Shown here: in pieces, positions 17,892 to 27,259 of the stretch | How the letters are laid out: every line of letters starts with the position of its first letter | How positions within the stretch are numbered: the stretch's first letter is position 1 | Assembly: GCA_028698995.1 (NCBI GenBank) | Contig: JAQVVM010000020.1 | Span: 1 to 58,474 of the forward strand | Direction of reading: 5' to 3' | Source of the DNA: Bacteroidales bacterium | Lineage (GTDB): Bacteria; Bacteroidota; Bacteroidia; Bacteroidales; PXBB01 | DNA: 58,474 nt | The notes under the pieces: model-generated | The model's database searches: none | What the model was told of the DNA's origin: nothing | What the model saw: the letters and a program-made list of their open reading frames with translations, nothing else | Made by a program: the position numbers and the translations under genes

Positions 17892-19901
17892 TCATTTTGG
17901 AATTGAAATCAAGAAATTACTTCCTTCTCCTAAAGTACTTTCAACCCATATTTTCCCCTTGTGTTTATCAACAAATTCCTTGCACAATATAAGTCCTAAA
18001 CCGCTTCCACTTTCACCCAGCGTACCATTTGTTCTGAAACAAATGTGAGGGTCAAATAATTTGGAAATATTTTCTGGTCTTATGCCAACACCATCATCTT
18101 TGACGCTTATTGTAACTTTTGTGTCACTTTCAGTGGCTGAAACAATTACATTCTTATGGGCAGGTGTGAATTTAACAGCATTTGAAATAAGATTACGCAA
18201 TATAATCATCAGCATATTTTTATCTGCCTTTACAACTATAGAGTCAGGAATTTTGTTGTGAATAGTTATGTTTTTTCTTAATGCTGGTTCATGAACAACA
18301 GAAATGCTCTTTTCAACAATTTTGGATAATATGTGTTTTTCAGGAGAAAAAACAATTTCGTTTAGTTGGCTTTTTGCCCAATACAGGAGATTGTCAAGCA
18401 AGTCATAAGTAGAAGTTGCACTTTGATTAATAAGCCGTTTTATATTTTCAAGTTCTTCTTTATCTAAGGGGTCAATATCTGTTAATAAAAACTCAACCAA
18501 GGTTTTTAATCCCCCAATTGGGCCTCGTAAATCATGACCAATAATTGAGAATAATCTGTCCTTTGTGGCATTTTGCTGAATGATTTTTTGATTCTGAATT
18601 TCGAGTTTGTGATAAGCTTCAAGCCTCTTCTTAAACTGTGTGAATACTATCAGAACAAATATTAAAGACATAATTATTACTAAAATTGCAAAGACAATAA
18701 ATAAGCGTTGTCTTTTAATCTGTGCTTTCTTAAACAATATCTCATTTGATTTTTTCTCTGTGTCATATTTTTTATCAAGTTCTCTAATACTTTTCTGAAT
18801 TTTTTCATTAGAAATTGAATCTCTATATAAAGTATACTGTTCAAAATATTTCAAAGCATCTTTATATTGCTCTATTTGTTTGTAATATTTATAATTAAAT
18901 TCATACAATAACATAAATGCATTCTTAGTTTGCAGTACTTCTGCAAGGGCCTGCATTTTTTGCAGATATGGTTTCACATGGGAATAATCTTCAAAAATTA
19001 AATTGATATAATTAATATTAAGAGAAACTACAAAAAGTGACCATTTTTCATCTAGGTTGATAGCTAGTTGCTCGGCTTTTTTAAAAAAAACCATTGCCAA
19101 ATTGAAACTGTCCATGCTGTTGTAATTGTTGGCAATGTCGTTGTAGGAGTATAATAAGTATAAGGGATTATTAATTTTTTCTCTGATTTCCAATGCTTTT
19201 TTATGGTATGCCATGGCTTTTTGATACTCTTTTTTAATTGAATAAATATTACCAAGCTCATGCAATGCAAAATGAATATAGGTTGAATCTTCAGAATTCT
19301 CTGAAGCCTGAAGACTTTTGTTATAGTATTGTTCTGCCTTATCTGTATTATTTGAATTTCGGAAAGTATAGGCTAATAGTAAGTAACACAACGGTAGTTT
19401 TGAATATTGATTTTCTTTTTCAGCAACGCTAACAGCGCTAATAAGATGTTCAACAGCACTTTCATTTTCACCCATTTCTGACAGTGCATATCCTAACCAT
19501 GCTTCATAATCAATTTGCATTAAATCACTTTCACTTTTCGCTTTGTCAATGGCTTTTTTATAATATCTGATTGCATTGGGGTAATCACTTTTGTGTTTTT
19601 TATACAGTTCCCCTGTCTCAAATAAACGATGATGGCTTACAGTGATTATGCCGTTGTCAATTTCTTGTGACAGATTATTTAGGTGCTTATTGGCTCGGGC
19701 AGTATCGGTTTCATTGTAAAGTAAAAACAATTCTGATTGAATGATTATTTTTGATGAATCTAAACCAGAATTATTAAGCAAAATTTCGAGACTGTCAATT
19801 TTTTTAATATCCTGAGAAAATGAGTTGCTGATGATATTTAAAACCAGCAGCATAATCATAAAAAAAATTGAAAAATGTTTTACAGGTGTTTGGTACAACA
19901 T
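17892..19901 (-). CDS. TPR-containing sensor histidine kinase
   Basis: A 669-residue protein. Residues 1-30 are a signal or anchor; about 30-370 are tetratricopeptide repeats (for instance NAIRYYKKAIDKAK and KAMAYHKKALEIREK) placed in the periplasm; a coiled stretch leads to one transmembrane helix at about 395-417; then a HisKA domain with phospho-acceptor His456 in IIGHDLRGP, and a HATPase domain with the N box (NLISNAVKFTP), DDGVGI and GSGLGL. There is no receiver or response regulator beside it, so the partner lies elsewhere. TPR sensor kinases of this layout are common in Bacteroidota. A TAACTTTG box at 19987-19994 (minus) is a possible promoter. Confidence 0.92.
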   Translation of the reverse strand: MLYQTPVKHFSIFFMIMLLVLNIISNSFSQDIKKIDSLEILLNNSGLDSSKIIIQSELFLLYNETDTARANKHLNNLSQEIDNGIITVSHHRLFETGELYKKHKSDYPNAIRYYKKAIDKAKSESDLMQIDYEAWLGYALSEMGENESAVEHLISAVSVAEKENQYSKLPLCYLLLAYTFRNSNNTDKAEQYYNKSLQASENSEDSTYIHFALHELGNIYSIKKEYQKAMAYHKKALEIREKINNPLYLLYSYNDIANNYNSMDSFNLAMVFFKKAEQLAINLDEKWSLFVVSLNINYINLIFEDYSHVKPYLQKMQALAEVLQTKNAFMLLYEFNYKYYKQIEQYKDALKYFEQYTLYRDSISNEKIQKSIRELDKKYDTEKKSNEILFKKAQIKRQRLFIVFAILVIIMSLIFVLIVFTQFKKRLEAYHKLEIQNQKIIQQNATKDRLFSIIGHDLRGPIGGLKTLVEFLLTDIDPLDKEELENIKRLINQSATSTYDLLDNLLYWAKSQLNEIVFSPEKHILSKIVEKSISVVHEPALRKNITIHNKIPDSIVVKADKNMLMIILRNLISNAVKFTPAHKNVIVSATESDTKVTISVKDDGVGIRPENISKLFDPHICFRTNGTLGESGSGLGLILCKEFVDKHKGKIWVESTLGEGSNFLISIPK

Positions 19902-20033
19902 TTTTTACAATGAATTTAGCTTAAAATTGTTCATTTGATATATTACAGATAAAACTATAGTATTTTAGTTTAAAAAGAATTATTTTCAAAGTTAATAATA
20001 TTCTTTTAAATATAAATAAATTTTTTTTTCTGC

Positions 20034-22064
20034 TTATTCGAGAAATATTATTTTTTGAGTTTCAGAAAAATCGTTTTGATCTACATATTTTACATAAAAA
20101 ACACCCTGAGATAAACCGGGCATATTTTTAATTAAATAACATTTTTCAAGGGTATTGTCAGGGAGTTTTTCAAAGAAAATCTGTTTACCCAAGGCATTAA
20201 AAATATATACCTCTTTAATAAAGTTGTTGCCGGATTTAATGGTGAAAGTAGAGTTTACTGGATTTGGGAAGATTTGAAGATTGTTTTCGTTGGGGATAAT
20301 TTCAGATGTACCTGAAGGTAAAACCAAATTAAACAATTTTAATGCTTCTACTTTATTTGAATCAGTAGAATTGTCACACATGTTAAGTCTTAGCATGTAA
20401 GCCCCTGGTGTTATACCGGCAGTATGCCAAACACACAGTTCATCTGAATATACTTCGTTAAAAACCGGCCCGCATATAGGGTGCCAGTTTGCCGAATCAG
20501 CATGACAGTATTCAAGGCTGTACCAACCAAAGTCAATGGGGTAAAAATTTGAGGCTTTGTTCATCCATGCCGATCCTGAAATGGAATTATAACTGTTTGT
20601 GTATAATGTTGACGGGCTTTCAATTTTTAAATACCAAACCATCGCATCGTTGTATAATTCAGGTAAATCTGAAATGTTTGACTGAATAATAAACATTATT
20701 GACTTGTCCATGGCAATGGCACGTCCCCAGTTCTGACCTCCATAAACTAAAAAGGCAAATGAGTTATCTTTCGATTGAAAATCACAATTCAAATAAGAGA
20801 AACCATTAATTACCATACTATTAGTTTCAGAGAATAAATATCCCCCTGAGCCGTCAATAAGAGAATTTGAAACTTCGGTACTGCTGTTTTCAAAGCAACC
20901 GATTTCACCTACAATACAATTGTCCACATTTCCTAATGCATTTTCAAACATATATAAATTCCATGTTCTGACATGTGTGTTCAGCAGTGAAATATTGTGT
21001 CCGTTTAGAGGAGCCGTGAAATTTGAATAAAAGGAATTGTTTACTAAACCAGATACCTGAAAATCAGGTTGATTCTTTAACCAGATACCAATGGCTCTGA
21101 TTTCTGAATTACTAATTTCACAGGTACTTCCGGGTTCAGGCATCAGGCCCCACATAACATCGCTGCTGTTTAATATGGTATAGGAATAATCTATATTCTG
21201 AATACCGGGTAAAGAGCTGTTAAACTGATATGAAGTCATATTGGTGCCATCCGGGAAAGAAGTATTAAAAACCGAAGAATCAGGGATGTGGTGCCAGATT
21301 AGGATGGTATGAGCATTTGTGAAATGTGCACTAGTTTTATATGTCATGATATATTCCCCTGCCTGATTGGTGCCGTTGATATTCATTTCTGCTTTCGACC
21401 ACATGCCGCAGGTCGTAAAACCAATATTTGTAACATTTGTCCAGTTAACTTGGGCACTGTCATTGATGACCAGGTTGTGGGACATCCCTGAGTAATCAAG
21501 GGTAGAGGATTCAATATGAATTCTGGCATTACCTGCAGCTAACATACTTCGTTGATACAGAAAAGCCTGGGGAAAATTTAATATCGAATTGCTTATGATC
21601 ACTTTTGCATTTTCACCCCAGACAATTAAATCTCCATATATAAGTGCATTTGCATTTTCAAAAACGAGGATGCCATCTCCCCAAACAATAATTGGTCCGT
21701 TATGAGTATAATTTCCACTTATATACAGTGAATCACCCGGTGTGAGCCCAATAAATAAGGTGTCTGAAGATTTGGAAGCATTCGTGATGATGGAACCGAT
21801 GTCCAGATGATTAAGCTTCTCTCTCATCCTTAATGCCTCAGCAGGACTGCCTTCAAGGTTTTGCTGAGAGAAATTATTCAAAGTTGGTTTATCTTCTTTC
21901 CTTAAATTCATCATGGCCTTGGCAGTAATAGAATCGAGTATTTCAGAAGGAAAATTCATCTGAGCATAAGTAGCATTAATAGTAATAAACAAATAAAATA
22001 CTATTATGATACCCCATAATTTGAAGTAATGATTTTTTAATTTTTTATATATTAATATTTTCAT
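20034..22064 (-). CDS. Secreted protein with beta-helix-like body and T9SS type A sorting domain
   Basis: A 676-residue exported protein with an N-terminal hydrophobic signal (about 16-35, ending ATYAQM). The middle is rich in short beta strands and turns with N, S and G, resembling a parallel beta-helix (segments such as GDSLYISGNYTHNGPIIVWG and repeats around 150-420). The C-terminus from about 595 (LQIFPNPVNSTFTIKSGNN to TQKIIFLE) is a type A T9SS sorting domain: NPxxxxFTI, then IFNALGKQIF, then GVFYVKY. It should be exported across the outer membrane and anchored or released. No catalytic residues are recognised. It is a single gene with intergenic space on both sides. Confidence 0.87.
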   Translation of the reverse strand: MKILIYKKLKNHYFKLWGIIIVFYLFITINATYAQMNFPSEILDSITAKAMMNLRKEDKPTLNNFSQQNLEGSPAEALRMREKLNHLDIGSIITNASKSSDTLFIGLTPGDSLYISGNYTHNGPIIVWGDGILVFENANALIYGDLIVWGENAKVIISNSILNFPQAFLYQRSMLAAGNARIHIESSTLDYSGMSHNLVINDSAQVNWTNVTNIGFTTCGMWSKAEMNINGTNQAGEYIMTYKTSAHFTNAHTILIWHHIPDSSVFNTSFPDGTNMTSYQFNSSLPGIQNIDYSYTILNSSDVMWGLMPEPGSTCEISNSEIRAIGIWLKNQPDFQVSGLVNNSFYSNFTAPLNGHNISLLNTHVRTWNLYMFENALGNVDNCIVGEIGCFENSSTEVSNSLIDGSGGYLFSETNSMVINGFSYLNCDFQSKDNSFAFLVYGGQNWGRAIAMDKSIMFIIQSNISDLPELYNDAMVWYLKIESPSTLYTNSYNSISGSAWMNKASNFYPIDFGWYSLEYCHADSANWHPICGPVFNEVYSDELCVWHTAGITPGAYMLRLNMCDNSTDSNKVEALKLFNLVLPSGTSEIIPNENNLQIFPNPVNSTFTIKSGNNFIKEVYIFNALGKQIFFEKLPDNTLEKCYLIKNMPGLSQGVFYVKYVDQNDFSETQKIIFLE

Positions 22065-22407
22065 GCATATTTGGAGTTTATTTTAATACGTAAAAATATG
22101 AAATTTTGAATAGATTTTAAGATATATATTTTCTCGAACCTACTAAATCTATCTGTCAGAAGAGCTCATTCTCTAACTTGTAGTTGAAAATGTCCAAATT
22201 ATAATCTTCAAGTTTAGTGTAAGTTTGTGCATGGGCCTTTCATATCGAATTGAAGCTTAATTGCTTAAACTCAAATTCAGTAATAGAAAATGCAGCATGG
22301 TGAATGATTTATTGCTAAAGCCTTTCTGAAGTCCATTTAATTAATCATATTTGGTTTACTGTACTGAAATCAACACCTTGTTTTTTAACTCAAAATCATT
22401 AATTAGA
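22065..22407. other. Non-coding stretch before the FISUMP terminator
   Basis: No intact frame, RNA gene or clear repeat is visible. Short open stretches on the minus strand are broken by several stops and could be decayed coding DNA, but I cannot assign them to a family. Confidence 0.4.
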
Positions 22408-22447
22408 ACAAAAAAGAAACGGAGCAGCTTTTTACTCCGTTTCTTAT
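22408..22447 (-). terminator. Terminator downstream of the FISUMP gene
   Basis: AAGAAACGGAG (22414-22424) pairs perfectly with CTCCGTTTCTT (22435-22445) around a ten-base loop. On the minus strand the hairpin is followed by a T run, so it ends transcription coming from the FISUMP gene about 70 bp away. Confidence 0.8.
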
Positions 22448-22514
22448 GAATTTAAAAAGATTTTGCAAAGGATGCAAAAAGGAATGTTTTCAAGATTAGA
22501 TTCAAATAGTTCAA

Positions 22515-23162
22515 TTAATTTTTTAAACATCTGACTGAAAAACCTTGCAGCACGTTAGATTCATTAAAATAAATCGTTCCGCTGTTATACATGAGCATTA
22601 TTGCCAATGCCTCCGGGTTATCCGGTCAAGTACTGCAGTTGCTCGAAGTCCAGAAATAAGTGTACATGCCCTTACCGAAATATGTACCATCAGAAAAATT
22701 TTTATAACCTGCAGGAAGAGCATTAAATCCACTTGCATTATTGCCGCCTGTATTAGGTGTTTGCCAATGGGTTGTACCTGCGTTTTTCATTTTGCCGCCA
22801 GCTGCGTCATGACCTCCAAGAAATGTTGAAAGAGTTTCAAAATCGGTTTCCGAAGGAAGTCTCCATCCACTTGGACAAGCTGCTAAGGCTCCTTCCCAGT
22901 TATATAACATACCATAAGTTGCCGAATTGGCAGCATTATTCTGGTAATGAAATGCTCCCTGAACATTAACCTTAATATTTGAAGCCATCCATGTTTGAGT
23001 ACCAATCTGTACCGTGTTATATACATTTCCGTTTGCATCTGTAACAGTTACTTTAGGAGGATCCACAATAACATCATCATCATCCTTTTTGCAACTTTCG
23101 GTCGAAAATACCATATAAACACATACCAATAATAAAATCAAAAAGTTTTTATTCCTTTTCAT
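22515..23162 (-). pseudogene. FISUMP-domain lipoprotein gene interrupted by an in-frame TGA
   Basis: The start is ATG at 23162, giving MKRNKNFLILLLVCVYMVFS then TESCKKDDDD, a lipoprotein signal with Cys followed by an acidic spacer. The body is a Fibrobacter succinogenes major paralogous (FISUMP) domain: DANGNVYNTVQIGTQTWMA, then CPSGWRLPSETDFETL, then FNALPAGYKNFSDGTYFGK and YFWTSSN. A TGA at 22626-22628 stops translation, but the same frame continues for 36 more codons ending with GFSVRCLKN and TAA at 22515-22517; that ending is the normal end of the domain. A single base change, for example TGG to TGA, would explain it. Function of FISUMP lipoproteins is unknown; they are surface-exposed in some bacteria. 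Confidence 0.85.
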
Positions 23163-23251
23163 ATTGAGTATTTTTTGTTTATAAATAAGGGCTCTAATTT
23201 TCTCTTTCAAATCTCAAAAAACGCAGAACCTCCGAATCGTTTTTTACGTAA

Positions 23252-23259
23252 CAAATATA
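23252..23259 (-). promoter_or_regulatory. -7 box upstream of the FISUMP gene
   Basis: Minus-strand TATATTTG fits TAnnTTTG and lies about 90 bp before the chosen ATG at 23162, which argues that the gene is or was transcribed. Confidence 0.5.
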
Positions 23260-23321
23260 CGTTTTTTATTTTAAAAACATATATAAATATTTAATTATTT
23301 TTATTTAAAAAATCCTTTCTT

Positions 23322-26300
23322 TTATAAAAAATTGGAAATTACTCTAAGTAAATCATCTTTTTGAAAAGGTTTGGCAATTACTTCTGCACATCCGGCTTCT
23401 CGTATCATGAATTCTTCACTGCTTTTGGCATAAGCGGTAACAGCAATGATATGTAAATCTTTTCTGAACTTCCTAATACACTGAGTGGCTTCAATGCCAT
23501 TCATTACAGGCATTTTAATATCCATAAGTACAAGAGAGATGTCTTCATGTTGCCTGCACAAGTCAACAGCGATGGCCCCATTTAATGCATGTAAAGTGTC
23601 ATATCCTGCTCTTTTAAGTATATAATTTAGATAAAAGTAATTTGTCTCAATATCTTCTGCAATAAGTATCAGGGGTTTGTCTCTGAATTGTTTTGATAGG
23701 GTTTTATTCTTTTCTTCCATTTCATTTGAGGTTTTCCCTTTAAAGGGAATAGAGAGCATAAATTGAGAACCCACTCCTTTTTCAGATTTTACTTGTAAAT
23801 TACCTTTCAACAATTTTACAATACCATTAGCGATGGCTAATCCCAGTCCACTACCTTCATGTGAACGCGATAAAGAATGATCTTCCTGAATGAAAGCATC
23901 AAAAATAGAAGTTAATTTCTCAGGTACGATGCCAATTCCTGTATCGTTAATAAAAAACTCAATATTTCCATTTCGTAAAATATAACCGAAAGAAATTTGC
24001 CCTTGTAGTGTAAATTTTTCAGCATTGTTGAGTAAGTGTTCCAATGCTTTCCTCAATAGTTCTTTGTCCGAAACCAGAGTTTGGTTTAAATCCATTTCCG
24101 GACATTCACAATTTATCTTTATATCTTTAGAAGCACAGATTAACTCAGCATAACGGAGCAGGTCTATCATAAATGTGTTAAGATGAAATTCAGATAGGTG
24201 AACCTTCATACTTCCTGAACTTATCATTGAAATATCCATATAGTTGGTGACCGTTTGAATGAGTCTGTCGGAACTGTTTTTTAATATTTTATAATATTCG
24301 AGTCGTTCATTTTCTGAAAGATTTGAATGTGTCATCAAGTTTCCGAATCCCATGATACCGTTCAAAGGTGTACGTATTTCATGAGAAATATTGTTAATAA
24401 ATGCTGTTTTCAACCTGTCATTTTCTTCTGCTTTTTCTTTAGCAATAAGAAGTTCACGTTCATTTTCCAATCTTTCGTAAATATTAACAATCATCTTTGT
24501 ATAGAGATCTAATAGCTGTTGTTCAAAATCTGAGAAATTGTGTAATTCTCTAACGGTTTCAAATCCAACAAATCCAATACAATTGCCTAATTTTTTCATA
24601 GGTAAGGTCAATACACTTTTTACACTTTGTAATTCCATCAATTGCCGGAGGTTATTATCACTCAAATTATAAACATTTTTAATATAAACTTTTTCTCCTT
24701 TTTTGTGCATATCAACCCAATTACTAAAAGTAACAAGTGGAACATTCTTCATCTTATTTTTAAAAGGCTCAATGTTTTCTTGGTTCCACTCGTAATTGCA
24801 GTTAGCAGTTTGGTTATTAAAATCATAGTCTACTATATATGCCCTATCGGCACCAATAAAATCACCAATTTTGAAAAGAGAATTGTTAATAGCGGGATTG
24901 ATTTCTTTTAAAGGTAAATTAATAAAATGTGATGAAAGTTCAACTAATATCTTTCGAAGATCTGCCTGATATTGTAATTGAATTTCGGCCAATTTTTTTT
25001 CGGTGATATCTTTTCCATAAAATGAAGCACCAACAACCTTATCGTTTAATACAATGGGATTCATCGAAACTTCTATATAAATACATTTGTCCTCAATGAC
25101 AATTTTGTCTTCAAAAACGGAGTGTTCATTGTTGAAAGTCCTGTCATAACGCTCTTTCCATAAAGGTTTTAATGAGTCAGGAAGGCTTTCAACAATGTTT
25201 ACATTTCTAGTTAAATGAACACCAAAGGTTTCATAAAACGATTTTGCGAAAACATCATTAACATATTGGATTTCATAATTTGTATTTACTGACCAAATGC
25301 TCTCCAGGGAGTTTTCAATAATGGCTTTGAGATTGGCTTCGTTTTCACGTAGTCTTTCATCGGCTTTTTTATCTTCACTTATATCACGTGCTGTAGCTAT
25401 TAATACTGTTTTATCAAAATATTTACCTTTACTTACTATAACATCCTTAGGGAAAATTTCACCATTTTTACGAACAGCCCAGAATTCAAATCTTGTTGGT
25501 ATTCCGGTATGAAGAACCTGAGCCAATTGTGCTAAAATAACATCCATTTTATTAAGCCCTGGGGCAGCAACTAAAGACGGGTTCTTCCCAATAAGTTCTT
25601 CTCGACTGAGTTGATACATGATTTCTGCACCTTTATTAACTTCAATAAAGTTATAGGAGAAGTCCAAAATATAAATAGCCTCAATTATAGTGTTAAAAAT
25701 ATTAATATAAGATTGTTTGGTAACAAGCAACTGTTTTTGCGATTTAATGCGTTCTTCATTAACACAAACCTGGGTTGTTAGTGAAGCTAGAGTTGTGGCA
25801 AATGAAACCTCATCAGTATGCCATTCACGAATATAGCCATTGTGTTCGAGGCATAAAACCCCTGATAATTTCCCCTCAATCAGAACAGCAACATCAAGCA
25901 TAGATGTGATATCTAGTGGCTTTAAATAACCTAAGGTTAAACCCATAGTTCTGTGGTCTGTTTGCGCATGAGGAGCATTAATTAGCCCTTCTGATTTAAT
26001 AGCATTAAAATATTCGGGGAAATCACAAGTTTTCAGAATAATGTTATCTGTATGTATTTTTTTTGCGGCATCATATAATGATACACAATGTAATTCTGAG
26101 CCACCATCATTGAGTTTCCAAATGCTTGCGCGGTTTACTTCAATTGACTCAGAAGCTATTCTTGTAATACAGTGAAAGGCATCCGGAATTTTTACAGCGA
26201 TGACATCGGTATCAAAAATTATTTTTGTTATAGCCTCCCTTTGTTTGATTATCCTTTTCTCTTTTTCTATCAATGCCTCTTCTCTTTGTTTACGTTCTGT

Positions 26301-27044
26301 TATATCAAGTGCAAGACCTTCAAGAATAACATCATTGTTTTCACGATACACATACATGGTCCTGTCGTGCATCCATCGCCATCTCCCATCTGCTGTTTGA
26401 ATTCTATACTCAAGATCAACTAATCGACCTTCATCTATGCCTTCAAGGGCTTTTTTCACCCGAGGCATATCTTCCGGATGTATTTTATTTAACCACAGCA
26501 TTGGGTCTTCATTTAGTTGTTCGGTGGTATAACCCAATATGTCAAAGACTCGACCTGAATGATAACTGATGCCTTTTGATTTTGAAAAACTGTAAACAAT
26601 TTCCGGTGAATGATCAGCCAAGCGCTTAAACTTTTCCTCACTTTTTCTCAGGCCTTCTTCTGCACGCTTGGAATCGCCAATGTCAACAGCTATTGAGAGG
26701 TAATACTTTTCCCCTGAAATCTCAATGGCATAAACTGAAAGTTGAATATAAACCGGGTCCCCAGTTTTATTATAAACAATAGTTTCATAATTAATTATGG
26801 AGCCATTTTCTTTTAAATACCGTAAAGTCTTGAATAATTTCTTTTCTCCAAATTTCAAGAAATTTTTAGAAGATTTTCCTTGAACCTCTTCAGGTGTATA
26901 TCCGAGTATTTTGTAAAATGCATGATTAACTTCAACATATTGTCTTGTTTGATAGTTTAGGAGTGCCACGATATTTGGTGAAGTATTAAAAATTTTTAAA
27001 TACTTTTCCTCAAAATACCTTAGTCGATTCTCTTTTTCGCCCAT
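23322..27044 (-). CDS. Cytoplasmic hybrid histidine kinase with multiple PAS and GAF domains
   Basis: A 1,240-residue soluble sensor with no transmembrane segment. Domains in order: PAS (about 10-130), PAS with PAC (135-255), GAF (about 268-430), PAS (445-565), PAS (570-690), GAF (700-860), HisKA with His888 in NNISHEIRTPLNG, HATPase (985-1100; LNNAEKF, NDTGIGI, GSGLGLA), and a C-terminal receiver with phospho-acceptor Asp1175 in LVLMDIKMPVMNG, acidic pair in AEDIET and Lys in AKPF. No output domain is present, so phosphate probably passes to a separate phosphotransfer protein or regulator. The many PAS and GAF modules suggest small-molecule or redox sensing; the ligand cannot be read from sequence. 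It has a well-formed promoter at 27134-27164. Confidence 0.94.
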   Translation of the reverse strand: MGEKENRLRYFEEKYLKIFNTSPNIVALLNYQTRQYVEVNHAFYKILGYTPEEVQGKSSKNFLKFGEKKLFKTLRYLKENGSIINYETIVYNKTGDPVYIQLSVYAIEISGEKYYLSIAVDIGDSKRAEEGLRKSEEKFKRLADHSPEIVYSFSKSKGISYHSGRVFDILGYTTEQLNEDPMLWLNKIHPEDMPRVKKALEGIDEGRLVDLEYRIQTADGRWRWMHDRTMYVYRENNDVILEGLALDITERKQREEALIEKEKRIIKQREAITKIIFDTDVIAVKIPDAFHCITRIASESIEVNRASIWKLNDGGSELHCVSLYDAAKKIHTDNIILKTCDFPEYFNAIKSEGLINAPHAQTDHRTMGLTLGYLKPLDITSMLDVAVLIEGKLSGVLCLEHNGYIREWHTDEVSFATTLASLTTQVCVNEERIKSQKQLLVTKQSYINIFNTIIEAIYILDFSYNFIEVNKGAEIMYQLSREELIGKNPSLVAAPGLNKMDVILAQLAQVLHTGIPTRFEFWAVRKNGEIFPKDVIVSKGKYFDKTVLIATARDISEDKKADERLRENEANLKAIIENSLESIWSVNTNYEIQYVNDVFAKSFYETFGVHLTRNVNIVESLPDSLKPLWKERYDRTFNNEHSVFEDKIVIEDKCIYIEVSMNPIVLNDKVVGASFYGKDITEKKLAEIQLQYQADLRKILVELSSHFINLPLKEINPAINNSLFKIGDFIGADRAYIVDYDFNNQTANCNYEWNQENIEPFKNKMKNVPLVTFSNWVDMHKKGEKVYIKNVYNLSDNNLRQLMELQSVKSVLTLPMKKLGNCIGFVGFETVRELHNFSDFEQQLLDLYTKMIVNIYERLENERELLIAKEKAEENDRLKTAFINNISHEIRTPLNGIMGFGNLMTHSNLSENERLEYYKILKNSSDRLIQTVTNYMDISMISSGSMKVHLSEFHLNTFMIDLLRYAELICASKDIKINCECPEMDLNQTLVSDKELLRKALEHLLNNAEKFTLQGQISFGYILRNGNIEFFINDTGIGIVPEKLTSIFDAFIQEDHSLSRSHEGSGLGLAIANGIVKLLKGNLQVKSEKGVGSQFMLSIPFKGKTSNEMEEKNKTLSKQFRDKPLILIAEDIETNYFYLNYILKRAGYDTLHALNGAIAVDLCRQHEDISLVLMDIKMPVMNGIEATQCIRKFRKDLHIIAVTAYAKSSEEFMIREAGCAEVIAKPFQKDDLLRVISNFL

Positions 27045-27133
27045 AATAAACAGAAATTGGTAAATAAATTAGGCAATGTGATAGCTTATTTGAATTTGTT
27101 GAAAAATTGTGTTTCAATAATTGATTTTCATTT

Positions 27134-27164
27134 CAAAGATAGGGTTTTTACTAATAAATTCAAA
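27134..27164 (-). promoter_or_regulatory. Promoter of the PAS/GAF hybrid kinase
   Basis: On the minus strand TTTG (27161-27164) is followed after 19 bp by TATCTTTG (27134-27141), an almost ideal Bacteroidota promoter. The leader is about 85 nt. Confidence 0.75.
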
Positions 27165-27259
27165 ATAAAACATTCGTGTCTTAAAAAATATTTAACGAAA
27201 ATATTTTTTACCCCCTTTCTGAATTTTCAAAATATCCTATCGGGTAATTGGTAAGATAA

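Noticed and set aside
22065..22407. Remnant of an insertion sequence
   Set aside because: Short open pieces are present on the minus strand but none matches a transposase motif and no terminal inverted repeats were found.
22626..22628. TGA as selenocysteine codon in the FISUMP gene
   Set aside because: No SECIS-like hairpin follows directly, the family is not a redox enzyme and the neighbouring residues suggest TGG (Trp) instead.
22545..22829. 94-codon plus-strand frame opposite the FISUMP gene
   Set aside because: It is antisense to a well-recognised domain and shows no family features.
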